From the NCBI GenBank assembly GCA_963576725.1, contig OY755242.1, positions 64,360,324 through 64,424,323 of the forward strand: a stretch of DNA of 64,000 nucleotides. Direction: 5' to 3'. This stretch comes from Azorinus chamasolen (lineage: Eukaryota > Mollusca > Bivalvia > Cardiida > Solecurtidae). Below are positions 10,376 through 21,774 of this stretch, in pieces. Every line of letters begins with the position of its first letter. The first letter of the stretch is position 1. The notes beneath the pieces were generated by a model. The model was not told where the DNA came from, did no database searches, and worked only from the letters and a program-made list of their open reading frames with translations. The position numbers and the translations under genes were made by a program.

Positions 10376-11277
10376 AACAACAATAAAATTGCGTCAAAGG
10401 CAACATCAGTTTTAAATAATTACCCCCATATACACACACACACTTCTCAATAATGTTCTTTTTTCGCTCAAAACAACATTTAAAAACCAAACCAAACATT
10501 TAATTCGATCTACGTTGAATCCATCCTCAGTACTTTCAGTAGTTTGATTATCTGGATTTATATGCAGCGCCACCTATTTGGCAAGTTCGGCTGAAGTGCA
10601 TTATGCCTTCGGCGTTCGGCTTTATGCTTGTTGCTATGGGCTTACCGCATTGGGTCATGTGTCGTTGGGACATGTGTCATTGAAGAAACTTCAATGAAAG
10701 AAGGACTCCCATCTTGAAATGCAATAATCGTTTAGCAAACTGTTCAATACCACAATGCAGGATGCATTTATCATGAAGCAAACTGAAATGCCACAATGCA
10801 TGATGCATTTAACATGAAGCAAACTGAAATGCCAAAAAGCATGATGCAATTTCGGCGTTGATCGTCCTCCATAATATATAGCGCATACACAATTCTCGTT
10901 TTAAATAATTTTCTTTTGTTCACCCAAAATCTCATTAAGATCTTATCCACCTGTTTATTGGAAACTGATAGACCCTTTTCCTTCCCTGATGCATGCCTCG
11001 TCGTCTCTTCCATTTTATATGAAAATAATTTAAATTCCAATGATAATGCGGTCTGATGGATGACGTCAAAATATGCTAATGAGCCAGATGTCCGAGATTC
11101 AGGCTGTACGTCATACTTATTTTTAGATTTGGCTTAACAGCTTAACATCGAAGGGCGTTAAAAAATCTTTATATACTACTTAAAATGCAATCTGCAGAGC
11201 CTTTTGTGACCATCTTATATTTAAAACTGAATACCCGTATCTAATGCCTAGAATGAAATGACTTAAATCAATAATCC
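10376..11277. other. No gene; inverted match to 4.74-4.87 kb
   Basis: The part at 10680-10890 contains repeated words around TGATGCATTTAACATGAAGC and is the inverted relative of 4740-4870. The 89-codon minus frame at 10771-11040 spans this repeat and has no recognised domain. The remainder shows no structure I can support. Confidence 0.4.
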
Positions 11278-11640
11278 GTTTCATTCACTTCATATTTTTT
11301 TGTGTTCTACTAAAGGAATCCTGTTACATTTCACCAGTGTGTATATTTACTATTGCCATGTCATGTGTGTTCCCATCCGTAGAGTATTTTCAAAACGAAA
11401 CGTACACTGAATTCCAGGTAGCTGTAAATCGGAACGTAGTGCATTTTCAGAAATTCAGGTGGACTAATTCAACTTGTAGTACATATATAACCCAGTTGAG
11501 ACAAGACATTCAAGACACTCAACCATGGTATATCTGTTTAATCTATATTAACGCTCACAAAGGCGACGTACCATGTTTTGTACGGTGGTGGCTCAAAGTG
11601 TTTGTGAATATTTGTTATTGTTGTAGTTGAAGAGATCAAT
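11278..11640. repeat. Dispersed repeat R1, copy 1
   Basis: Shares GAGTATTTTCAAAA, GAATTCCA-GTA-CTGTAA and the ACGTAGTGCATTTTCAGAAA region with 19931-20220 and 37000-37220. It ends earlier than the other copies. The frame 11337-11630 is not conserved among copies. Confidence 0.5.
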
Positions 11641-11723
11641 ATACATGTATCTCCAAAGTAACTGTTTGTAACTGTTGAAGAAAAGTTGAAAGTGTATGTT
11701 TTACACGACGCGTATTGGATGAC

Positions 11724-12850
11724 CACTGGCACTTGATCGAAAAAGACTATAGTTTATTTAAAGCAACTAGTACATTAATACACTACATGGTGCGGCAGCC
11801 GATTCTCCACCTGTTCCGTTCCGGCGGAAATTTCCGATATAAAACGCAGATCAAGGCAAAATCTACTCAGCGGTCGGGAAGGAAAGACATTTATCTCTGT
11901 AGAAACAATAAGTTCTTGTCCATAAACAAGCCTCTATCGAAAATATTTGATAATATTTGGAGGAGAAAATGGTGTTTGATTTTGTCGCCGTTTTCATTCC
12001 TAGTCAACTTCCGGTTTGAGCGACCTTCAACTGTTTCGGTTGAAACGGGCGTTTTCATTGGACAAATCAGAAAGGTGTGTCAAGCGTTGTTGTTCCCGCG
12101 GTCTGTCAAATATTTGTCTTTAAAATGCAAAATCTTGGCAATAAAAACCATCTTAGAAGGTCACAACATTGTGGTCACTGGTCATTATGACGAGGCTAGT
12201 GAGGGATGATGATGCAATTGGACCATGTCCGTCAGAATGTTTTGGGAACGGATGTTTTGTTATTTGATGAAGTTTCAATGTTATCAAAGAAAGACGCGCT
12301 CATGACGTCATTTGGTGACGTCATGGCATTTTAAGTAACAACTTAACGTCACCATGACGCTAGTTCAACATTGTTCTCTTTGATTTTATGGCTAAATGCA
12401 TGTAACAAAAATGTGACGTGTATTTTGGTCGAAATATTAGATCAGAGCTATTCAAGTATTTATGTTTACATGCAGTTTGACTTCGAGCAGACAGTCGAAA
12501 TAAACGGGTCATTGTCAACCAATCAAATGGCTCGTAACATTTTCTCGGGGTCAGAGAAGGTCACCGGAAGTTAACACGGAATGAAAGTCCTGACAAATTA
12601 ACTCCGTCAATTTATCCCTGAAATATCATCAAATAGCTTCGATAGAGGTTTGTTAATGGACAAGAACTTACAGTTTCTACAGAGATAAATGTCTTTTCTT
12701 CCCGGCTGCTGAGTAGATTTCGCATTGATCTGCGTTTTATATCGAAAATTTACGCCGGTACGAAACAATGGGCGAATCAACTGCCGTACCATGTATATGA
12801 TATAACTATTGTATAACACAACTATAGTCTGTTTCGATCAAGTGCCAGTG
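11724..12850. mobile_element. hAT-like element with 240-bp TIRs
   Basis: An 8-bp duplication TGGATGAC (11716-11723 and 12851-12858) flanks the termini CACTGGCACTTGATCGAAA and its inverse. Inverted arms extend about 240 bp (to about 11965 and from about 12600); both contain GACATTTATCTCTGTAGAAA. The frames at 11715-12209 (+) and 12607-12819 (-) are the two arms read in the same sense, so their similarity reflects the inverted repeat and not a protein. The core has two TGACGTCA-type words and no transposase. Confidence 0.8.
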
Positions 12851-13077
12851 TGGATGACGTCCAAGAAAACATTTCAAATATTACCTACACATCCATACTC
12901 TTAACTATGTAGACATGTATCAGAAAACTCCTGTAGAGCCCTATGACCGGGATCTGCTCTTCTTGTATATGGAATTATATCGATCTTATACACAACCAAA
13001 CAAAATAGACCAGACAAAACAGACGCCCAGATAACACGAGTAAATTAAAACAACATTTTCAAGAATACCTTCTTTAT

Positions 13078-13217
13078 TTCTCCACCAAACCCTATGTTGT
13101 GACCACTCTTTTGAACCGTCCCGAAGAGACGATTCCAAGGAATGGTCACAACATGGAGTTCTGGTGCTTCTAGACGATTTTAAAGAGTTGTCACAACATA
13201 GGGTTAGGTGGAGAAAT
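13078..13217. mobile_element. Short palindromic MITE, family E, copy 1
   Basis: The termini are TTTCTCCACCAAACCCTATG and the inverse ending GGTGGAGAAA. The inner arms share TTGTGACCACTCTTTT / GAGTTGTCACAACATAGGG. Copies lie at 29137-29212 and 36672-36775. Confidence 0.65.
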
Positions 13218-13335
13218 TACGATTTTAGTATTTGCGTGTACATCATTATCTGTAGCTCTGCACAATCACTGCAAATATAAGACGCACCAAATAAAAGTAA
13301 ACAGCTAATGACACTCTCAGCAACTCTGCCCTAAA

Positions 13336-14143
13336 GGGGCCGTCACACCTTGACGTTCTGGTCAACGTTCTCTAAACATTTCAATCGTTCAACTTTTGAG
13401 CGTTCTAGAGTGAGAATGACACATCTGGCGTGTGATAAATGTGTACCTAACGAATGACTAGCGTGTGTGCTTACGTGCGAGAATCGTGATACAGCGACCC
13501 AAGTAAGATACTCCTGAAAGCCATTAGCGTGTGTTAACGTGCCAATAGCGCACAACGAAATATTTGTGAACGTTAGATGAGCATGTTGAGCGTCTGACTA
13601 ACGTGTGAATAACGACCGAATAACGTTTTGTCGTTCGTTTGACTTTAGTCACACGCTGCGTGCGCTAGGGAACCGTTCAGTGGTCGTTGACAGGTCGCCA
13701 ATGAGTCGTTCACTCCAAAGCAAACGATTAGTAACAACCAAGTAACGCTAGAGTAACGACTGACTAACGATATCCGAACGCGTGCAACGCTCATCAAACG
13801 TTAGTAAAACGTTCCATTAACGTTCTTCAGCGTTTAAAATTAAACGTTGAAGAACGCTGGTCTCAGTGAGAACTTTTGTGCATGTTCAAAACCTTTTTCC
13901 GGACCAGCGTTCTCCGCCGATTCCCGGCGAACAACGACGTTCACTAGCGCACGCTAATGCTTTTCAGGGGTATCTTACTTGGTCGCTGTTACACGCTTCT
14001 CGTGCGTAAGACACACGCTAGTCATGCGTTAGGTACACGTTTATCACACGCCAGATGTGTCATTCTAACTCTAGAACGCTCAAAAATTGAACGATTGAAA
14101 TGTTCAGAGAACGTTGACCAGAACGTCATGGTGTGACGGCCCC
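13336..14143. mobile_element. AACG-rich TIR element H, copy 1
   Basis: The ends are GGGGCCGTCACACCTTGACG and GTCATGGTGTGACGGCCCC. Arms of about 205 bp (13336-13540, 13940-14143) are inverted copies, including ATTGAACGATTGAAATGTTC. The interior is packed with AACG/CGTT words and contains an inner hairpin around TTTAAAATTAAA. No frame is conserved. Compared with copy 3, the right end has been replaced by an inverted left end, a foldback derivative. The superfamily is unknown and I found no clear target duplication. Confidence 0.7.
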
Positions 14144-14145
14144 TT

Positions 14146-16200
14146 AACTAGTCCTAACTGAAATGGCGATCTCTTTTTACAATCACCTACGAGATCATTC
14201 TGATTGTTCATGTAATAATGGAATCGAAGATGCCGACCAGTTTTTTCTTTAAATGTAGATTACTTATTCATACTCGTATGTTTCATTTTATAAGTATATA
14301 TAATTTTTTATATGGATTGATACATTATCAGATGAGGATAACACATTTTTATTCTTAGCGATATATAAAAAGCACTCGCCCTTTTCGTCACACGCTCCAA
14401 TAAAGATGTATAATTTATGTAACTGACTTAAGATGGAGTCTGATTTGGACGCTGGACTTGATGATGACGTTCTGGTCAGCGTTACTCTGGCGTTTGAGGA
14501 AACGTTGGTAGTCGCCCATGGTCACTGGAATAGCGCCAGAAGAGCGTTCTTTGAACGCTTGTGAACGCTAGTGAACGTCGTTGTTCGCCGGGAATCGGCG
14601 GAGAATGCTGGTCCGGAATTTGTTTTTTGAACATGCACAAAAGTTCTCACTGACACCAGCGTTCTTCAACGTTTAATTTTAAACGCTGAAGAACGTTTAA
14701 GAACGTTAATGGAACGTTTTACTTACGTTCGATGAGCGTTGCACGCGTTCGGATATCGTTAGTCAGTCGTTACTCCAGCGTTACTTGGTATTTACTAATC
14801 GTTTGCTTTGCAGCGAACAACTCAATGGCTACCTGTCAACGACCGCTGAACGGTCCCCTAGCGCACGCAGCGTGGGCCTAAAGTCAAACGAACGTCAAAA
14901 CGGTATTCTGTCGTTATTCACACGTTAGTCACACGCTCAACACGCTCGTCTAACGTTCACAAATCGTTCGTTGTGCGCCAGTGGCACGTCAGCACACGCT
15001 AATGGTTTTCAGGGGTATTTTACTTGGGCGCTGTTACACGCTTCTCGCGCGTAAGACACACGCTAGTCATGCGTTAGGTACACGTTTATCACACGCCAGG
15101 TGTGTCATCATCTTTCTAGAACGCTAAAAAATTGAACGATTGAATCGTTCAGAGAACGTTGACCAGAACGTCATGGTGTGACGATCCCTTGAGGGAGCGA
15201 TTCGCATGGAGTCCAAGTATGTAGACATAACCGGTGCCTTGTTTTTACCATTTTTTTTAAAATTATTATTAAAACCTATTGGTTTAAGCTGACATCAAGC
15301 GATGGGCCGATTTCTAATATTGGTAAAACTTGTGACCGAACCTTTTTGCTTTGCAGTCTTGTATTTTATACCGTAAGTAATCTTTACATGATTTAATTTT
15401 ATCTTCTTGTCATGTATATACGTGTTTTGTTGACAATTATCAATAAAATATAATTAAACTAAATTCATGTATAAAGTTATTCGACCAATCTGCCTATAGG
15501 CAATTATATTCTTATATTATAGATTTACAGAACTAGAACTCTGGTTAAGAGAGGTTTATCTGTATAAACAATGTAGGGTGAAAGAAATCCTAGGTTAGCG
15601 TTTTGCATAACTGTCATCCTGCATTAAGCTACCACATGTCTTACATTCATAGAATAAGACCATTAGGGAGATTGTTATAGTGATGGTTTACTGTAATATA
15701 ACTTTGTTACAGTATCAAGCTATATAAATGTGTCATTCATGTTCAAGAGTGACACGCGTTATGGGATTGCTGTGAACTCTTGTCTGAATTCAACTCTGTT
15801 GCCCTTATCCTGTTCCTGGAGAACAAGATACTACACGCTACTTAAGACATTACTTTTGAGTGACATACGGGCGACCGCACACCCAGGCAGATAATTTCAG
15901 AATAAAACAACCGCAATTGGACAATAGCTAACAAAATATAGACAGAGTGCTATTCATGGGAGAAAACTCCAATATTTTGCAATATTACCTCACTTTAGGT
16001 TGGCATTCCTTGCGGCTTGCATACAATGTCCAACACACCAAAACTACATAATATTACGGGTATACATAAGCTATGAACCCAAGCATCGCCATTTTACACA
16101 TCAATGGGGTCACATGAAATTTGAATCGCGACACGTCCCCATAACATTGTCAATCAGCTTGGATTAAAAGCAGACACAGAGTGTCCTGGTGTCTACATAA
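14146..16200. repeat. Segmental duplication SD1, copy 1
   Basis: After removal of the H element at 14461-15190, this block is collinear with 26482-27700. Shared markers are AATGGAATCGAAGATGCCGA-like, GATACATTATCAGATGAGGA, GCGATGGGCCGATTTCTAA and AACCTTTTTGCTTTGC. It includes R2 copy 2 (15480-16200) and a worn family D MITE (about 15545-15695). No gene is seen in either copy. Confidence 0.65.
14461..15190. mobile_element. AACG-rich TIR element H, copy 2 (inverted)
   Basis: It is the reverse complement of copy 3 over its whole length, from GATGACGTTCTGGTCAGCG to CATGGTGTGACGATCCC. The left end has lost GGGGCCGTCACACC. The paralogous block at 26780 reads CTTGATGGAGCGATTCG without the element and supplies an empty site. 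Confidence 0.7.
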
Positions 16201-16203
16201 CAT

Positions 16204-16550
16204 TTAAACCTTTACTCTATGAATATTAATATAAGAAATAACTACACCATGAATATTGATAAGATACGGTTTATAATGGTACATAGGTAGTGTAATTGTT
16301 TGCTATAGTATGAACTGCAGAATGGTTTCTAATATATAATATCACTATCAGTTACATTAAACATTTCCCTGTTCAATATTGATAATATTCACGTTTCAAC
16401 AAAATATTTTGCATCGCCAAACATTGATCAATCAAATCTATATCATGTCAAAAGCAAAAAGGGCATATCCTGTTCAGACGATTCCCGCGGAAGCCTCTGG
16501 GTCTATTATGTTTGCAAATGCGTAAATAAACGTTTTATATTTAAGGACAT
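16204..16550. mobile_element. Family A MITE(s), diverged
   Basis: The start resembles TTAAACCTTTACTCTATG. A second A-like start, AAACATTTCCCTGTTCAATA, lies at about 16360, followed by the core GGTCTATTATGTTTGCAAA. Two overlapping insertions are likely. Confidence 0.45.
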
Positions 16551-16624
16551 GGTTATCTGATGTCAATTAGAATGAGGACGGGCATCTTTCGAAATCATAT
16601 CATTACCCATACTCGTGTTATGTA

Positions 16625-16830
16625 CAGTAAAACCTGTCTTAAGCTGCCATAAAAAAAGTCGCCTAATTCAGGGTATTTAAGGTAGGTGGTAACTCAGTGC
16701 AAGTCAAACGTAATGCAGAAAGCTCCTATAGGAGCTGTCTGTATTACGTCTGCACTGCATTATGCAACCGCCTGCATTTTAAGATTACTGTGTTCCATAA
16801 ATGAAAGACCGCTTAAGACAGATTCTACTG
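16625..16830. mobile_element. Family D MITE, intact
   Basis: Flanked by TA. The ends are CAGTAAAACCTGTCTTAAG and CTTAAGACAGATTCTACTG. The core hairpin pairs GTAATGCAGAAAGCTCC with GGAGCTGTCTGTATTAC. Both terminal repeats contain TTAA, the site hit by TTAA-type MITEs in other copies. Confidence 0.8.
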
Positions 16831-17160
16831 TATTACCAATTCAGAAGAACCATACCATAACGACAGTCGTCACATTTCTATAATTTAGATTATCGATTTA
16901 GGTGACATAAACCTGTTTCAATCTAAATATAGGACTGTGATATTTTCGGAAAATCACGTGACACACATTCAACGCGCATTACACCAATTTTCCAGTACCG
17001 CTGATATAAGTGTCTGTGATCATTGGTGAGTAAATTATTTGTTTTTATAATTTGACTGAGTTAGTGCTCAAGTATCTCGTTGGTCAAATTTTAAGCAGCT
17101 CATAACCTGACCAATCAGATGCTTGATAAGTTTAATAGCCTCGGGATCTGCTTTAATTGT
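16831..17160. repeat. Dispersed repeat R4, copy 2
   Basis: Collinear with 2758-2862 plus 4014-4290 and with 36009-36240. It contains TTTAGATTATCGATTTAGGT and ACCAATCAGATGCTTGATA. Confidence 0.5.
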
Positions 17161-17230
17161 CAGCTTATAAATAAGATGATACAGCGATTGCTTTGTAACA
17201 ATGACTTTTTAGCAGTTTTACATTACATTA

Positions 17231-17424
17231 CAGTAAAACCCCTCAAAACCTGAATATTAGTAGAGAAAAGATTTGAAACTTTTAAGCAAGCGGTTGCTCA
17301 ATACGAGAGGGCAATCATGCAGAAATCTCCTGTAGGAGCTTTCTGCATGACTTTCACCCAGCATTAAGCTGACACCTGTCTCCAAGACCGACATTTATAT
17401 TGAATTCAACATCTGGTTCTACTG
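17231..17424. mobile_element. Family D MITE
   Basis: The left end CAGTAAAACCCCTCAAAACC follows TA and the right end ATCTGGTTCTACTG precedes TA. The hairpin pairs ATGCAGAAATCTCC with GGAGCTTTCTGCAT. From 17425 to 17796 I see no gene, only a worn A-like core near 17600. Confidence 0.7.
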
Positions 17425-17796
17425 TATATGTTAGCCTTATTATACAGTCTGTGGTTTCCGTCAATATAATATTGTGCGGAGTACTTTTCTGGAGGTCTGT
17501 GTAACAAGATGCCACGCATGAAATTCAGTAGATGGTGAATCATACCTGCCTGAGTATATAAGACATGGCAAACAGCGAAGACTTAGGTCAAACGACTTCC
17601 GATTGAGCCCTTTCATCAGGATCTACATTGTTTGTCACACATACCATTTTCCCCGGTGATAAATTTTAATACAACATTTATGTTTAATGTCCAGAAAAAG
17701 GGGAGTCAATTTTAATTATTCAACAGATAATATGACAGGTCATCAAGTAAGCACTATGTATACGTAATTTATTTATGCTTCGACGTAAACCAAGTA

Positions 17797-18165
17797 CAAT
17801 ATAACCTATCTTAAACGGCCATCTTATTACTGATCTGTAAGACAGATGGTAGCTTAATGTAGGACAAAAGTAACAGAGAAAGCTCACATAGGAACGTTCA
17901 ACTTTACCTTTGCCCTGCATTGATCAGCCTTTTGTTTAAGACTCCTATGTTTAACCCATTTCTGCCGAGTGTCCCTTAAAAGGGGCGTAGCCAACAGTGT
18001 AGACCCAGATCAGAGGGCTCCCAACATATATGTTGTTACCTGTGCCCCTTCAAGATGAAAAATGACGGTTTTCCTCTATTAAATTTTGGACGAGTTTGCT
18101 TCAAATAATGTGGGAATAAATGGGTTAATATATGAAAGCGGCTAAGGACAAGTTCTTCTGCATTA
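17797..18165. mobile_element. Family D MITE split by a TTAA-type MITE
   Basis: The left end CAATATAACCTATCTTAAAC and the interior up to TCCTATGTT are followed by a 170-bp insertion and then D sequence ending near ACAAGTTCTTCTG. Confidence 0.5.
17955..18124. mobile_element. TTAA-type MITE, family G
   Basis: Perfect TTAA on both sides (17951-17954, 18125-18128). The ends are CCCATTTCTGCCG and GGGAATAAATGGG. The core includes GTGTAGACCCAGATCAGAGG, the same phrase as in families A and B. Confidence 0.65.
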
Positions 18166-18200
18166 CATATCCCTTGATCAGAGTACCTTAGGAGTAAATA

Positions 18201-18399
18201 CAGTAGAATCCCTCCAATGCGACCACTTGATGAATAAACATGTGTATATTTATAAGCAGGTGGTTGTTTAATGCAGGGGAAAAGTAATACAGGAAGCTCC
18301 TCTAGGAGACTTGTGCATTACTTTGTCCTGCTTTAAGCTACCACCTGCACGCCCGGAATAATACCTCTTTTAGGTGGTCGCATTAGCGGGGATTTACTG
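18201..18399. mobile_element. Family D MITE, intact
   Basis: TA-flanked with ends CAGTAGAATCCCTCCAATGC and GCATTAGCGGGGATTTACTG. A GACCACTTGATG / GGTGGTCGCAT extension pairs further inward. The hairpin centre is CTCCTCTAGGAG. Confidence 0.8.
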
Positions 18400-18479
18400 T
18401 AATTTATAAGGACAGGCATTTGCTGTGACTGTTTGCATTTAATTTCTATGTAAGCATGTTGTGAAATATTTAACTTTTA

Positions 18480-18665
18480 ATTCTTTCACTGCCAAATATT
18501 GTGGTTTATAAAATATGTCGCCTGCTGAAACTGACGCTTGATTTAAGATGATTTCCCTTTCCTTTCAAAACACATTACCACAGTACCAAACACGTTGGAT
18601 CCTGATGAGACACCGAGTTACTCGGCATCTCATCTGTATCATAGCCACTGACAGCAATAGAATAA
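18480..18665. mobile_element. Family C MITE, worn
   Basis: The left end TTCTTTCACTGCCAA and the right part CCACTGACAGCAATAGAA enclose GTTGGATCCTGATGAGACAC and its inverse. From 18666 to 19183 I see no gene or repeat. Confidence 0.55.
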
Positions 18666-19187
18666 AATGGTATAATAGAATTTCAGAATATTCATAAATG
18701 AGATAAATACGAACTACTTCAATGCAACCATTATAAAGCACACTGCAAATTTCTATAATTAGGCATAGGGTTTCAAAAGTCCAAGGTTCAACTTCATTTT
18801 CAATCTAATTGTCGGTAACTTGAGAGTAATTTTATATACTCCAGTCGATCTATTCTTTGTGGCGGCACTTGTCGATTATGAGAAACTGCTGTGTTAAATT
18901 CGTAATAAGTAAGCGCTTGTTTAAATTTCTCATATAAGCTAACCCCTCTTTGTAGATAATTTGGTCGCAAATATGGTATTTGTCGCGATTACAGACTTTA
19001 GATTGAAATGTACATGTATATCCAAGGGCCAATACTTCTAGGTACGATATTGGTTGAAAAAATAGGACATTCTAAACTGCGTACGTTTAAAATAATGTGT
19101 TGTTCAGTAGATTGTTTGTAAGCCCTTGGTAAAACTATCAGGAGCTTTGTTGTTCGTTAGTTAATTCGTTTGTCTGTTACATGTTAA

Positions 19188-19397
19188 CCCCTTCCGTGCC
19201 ACACTGACGGGTTTATGATATCACATGCAAACAGTTTGGATCCAGATGAGACGCCGAGTAACTCGGCGTCTCATCAGGATCCAAACTGTTTGACACTCTG
19301 TTTACTGTTTTATAAAGAAAATGGAAAAAGTGCACACACTTACACATAACATAAACGAAACTGTGCCCAGCAGACAACAATGCTGGCACCGAAAGGG
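19188..19397. mobile_element. Family C MITE, best copy
   Basis: Perfect TTAA at 19184-19187 and 19398-19401. The ends are CCCCTTCCGTGCCA and TGGCACCGAAAGGG. The long core hairpin is AACAGTTTGGATCCAGATGA with GACGCCGAGT, then its inverse. From 19402 to 19930 nothing is recognised. Confidence 0.8.
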
Positions 19398-19930
19398 TTA
19401 ACGGTATTATATTTGTCTGAACTTATCGTTTTCATTGGTTTCTTCGCAATTTGCAGACATAGACGAATATTGAGTAATGTAAATATGAAAGATTGTGTGC
19501 ATTTCATCTTTATGGTTAGTTTGTTTAATGATTTTATACGTTTGGCGCGTCGTTTTGTAGATTAGGAACCCTAATTGAATGTATTATAATTATACTGATT
19601 CTGTATCTGTCTGTTAAACTGAAGACGGTAATTCCGCACCAAGCTGAACACTTTAACAACATACGGATAACAGTAGCAAAAATCAAGCTGTTCCGTCAGG
19701 TGCACTTTGATCCGACTATGCACTATTTGCCTAAACGTGTCTGTCCGAATACTAAGGGAAAATAGGGCACTAGGATTAGAGCAAATAATATAAATTTACA
19801 TAAAAGTGCATACTCTTGGTATATGATAAAGCATAACATACAAGGCTAGTGGCAGTTTTGGGGCATTAGCGTTAACTGAACGCACAATGCTTTTCATAGC
19901 AGATGGTTTATAACATTTTACCTCTAACGC

Positions 19931-20690
19931 CTAAACTGTAATGCGTTCAAACAATAATCCTTTCCATTCACTTCATATTTTGTCGTCTGTTGTAAAAGGA
20001 CTCGTGCCACATTTCAGAATTGTGTATGTTGACTACATGTATTGTCAAATGTCAGGTGTTTTCCCACCCGAGGAGTATTTTCAAAATCAAACTGAATTCC
20101 ACGTACCTGTAATCGGAACGTTATACGAAGTACATGTATTTTCAGAAATTGAAGTGCAACCGAATCGACGTATAATACACATACTATCAATATCCCCCGG
20201 TTGATATAAGACATTTGTGATTAGTGGTGAGTACTTTAATTTGTTAATTTGTTAACGTTGCTTAACAGTTTTATGTTAGGGGCTGATTCATCATAACCTT
20301 TACATACAGGTGGGATTAATAATTTATTAAGAAATTATTTAGCAGATGACACTTACTTAGCGTACGTTTCGTACGCTAAGTAAGTGTCATCTGCTAATAT
20401 ATACATGCATTAAACAATGACTATTTGGTTGAACGTTCATACTTAAAAATACTCCATTATGATACATCTATCTTAAGACTCACAAAAAACAAATACCATG
20501 TACCTTCATTTTGTTTTATGGTGACTGGTGAGTCACAGTTTTTTTTTATAGAAAATTGCTATTTTTGTAATTTGTAGAAATTTGTTAGTCTCCTAAATAA
20601 TTGCTTTTTTACAATTGTTACTGTGGACGAGAATATAGTGGTGTTAGTGTAAAGGTTATTTGACTTGTGAGTCCAATATATGACTTGAGA
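19931..20690. repeat. Dispersed repeat R1, copy 2
   Basis: Collinear with 36900-37310 plus 38240-38560. Shared phrases are GTGAGTACTTTAATTTGTT, TTTTATGTTAGGG, GATTCATCATAACCTTT, TATAGAAAATTGCTAT and GAGAATATAGTGGT. It lacks the GT-rich insert seen in the 37-kb copy. Confidence 0.6.
20339..20397. repeat. Perfect 28-bp-arm palindrome
   Basis: Arms 20339-20366 and 20370-20397 are exact inverse copies around a TTT loop; the inner arm reads CTTACTTAGCGTACG. The R1 copy at 38255-38285 has only one arm (ACAATTACTTAGCGCAC), so the second arm was gained here. Confidence 0.8.
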
Positions 20691-20699
20691 GTCCAAATT

Positions 20700-21400
20700 A
20701 CTATTGGTGTAACGATTTGGCTGAAATAATGACAGGGGTAATATTTATTTCATTTCATTCGAACGCAAGTGAAGTATTTTTTTACCCCCCCCCCCCAAAA
20801 AAAAACCCTGTAAAAAGCGCATTTTAAATTGGACTGACTTACGCCAATTGCGGGTTATATTACACATGGGCTGTAAAAATGTATTAACCAACTCTTTATA
20901 CGAACTTTGATAGACATAGTGTAATGTGATAAAGGCACTTCTTTATAAATTATATATATAGTAGTCAGAATGGTTGTCCGAACGTTTAACTTTGGCAATA
21001 TCGTTGGAACTATTGCAGATAGAGGATTCATACGCTATCTTTTGGACATCCCATTGAAGCTGCTGCAACTTCTATCTCTTTCTCATAAATATCAAATGAA
21101 ATGATTCGAAAATATGACTACTAAAAGTCAACGTATCACAGAACTGACATACAAAGTACACTGTGACACTTAAAGTAAACGTTGTATTACGTGGTATCAT
21201 TTTACGAATGTGTAAGGAAACACAATTGCGATGATGGTTGTCTTGGTTGTCATGGGAACAATATCAGTTATTGATCAATCATATACCAATAACACACTAT
21301 TGCAGAGTTTAGGTTTATCTATTATCATAGAAAAGTAAAACAACATATTTTTGCATCATGGAATTCCGAAATCAGTGTTACAAAGCACTTAATTTGTGAT
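20700..21400. other. No gene recognised
   Basis: A C9-plus-A9 tract lies at about 20786-20805. The rest is AT-rich without repeats I can match. The minus frame at 21325-21579 overlaps a G-rich hairpin (GTCCGCCTTCGGCGGGG) and is not called. Confidence 0.35.
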
Positions 21401-21774
21401 TGTGCTTTTGAGTGGTTATCGTCCGCCTTCGGCGGGGGGATATGGTGTTGTCGTTGTCCGTGCGGACGTTCTTGCATGCGTGCGTCCTTGTGTCTGAGGA
21501 TTTTCTTTGAAACGCTGAGTAAATGTTTAGTACCATAAAAGAATGGGGATCTGCAGGTATCACTGACATTGCCCTTCAAACCCCAGAGTTATGACCCGTT
21601 GTTTGCCAAACATCAATGGCTAGGTCAGTCATCAAGAAAGTTAACAGTATGTAAGTTAAAGTATTGGTGTAGGAAAAGCCAGATTTTGATTTCACATACC
21701 ATAAAGCTCCCTGTCACTGTCCCTCATACAATGTCGTTTTGATTATACTTGCTCTGTTTGGTATCCAGGTTTGT

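Noticed and set aside
10771..11040. 89-codon minus frame rich in Lys and Arg
   Set aside because: It overlaps a dispersed inverted repeat whose other copy at 4.74 kb has no frame; no domain recognised.
12296..12330. Paired TGACGTCA sites as a CRE promoter
   Set aside because: They lie in the core of a non-autonomous transposon with no gene downstream; kept only as a remark.
11715..12819. Apparent paralogous proteins on + and - strands (RKDIYLCRN segments)
   Set aside because: They are the two terminal inverted repeats of one hAT-like element read outward.
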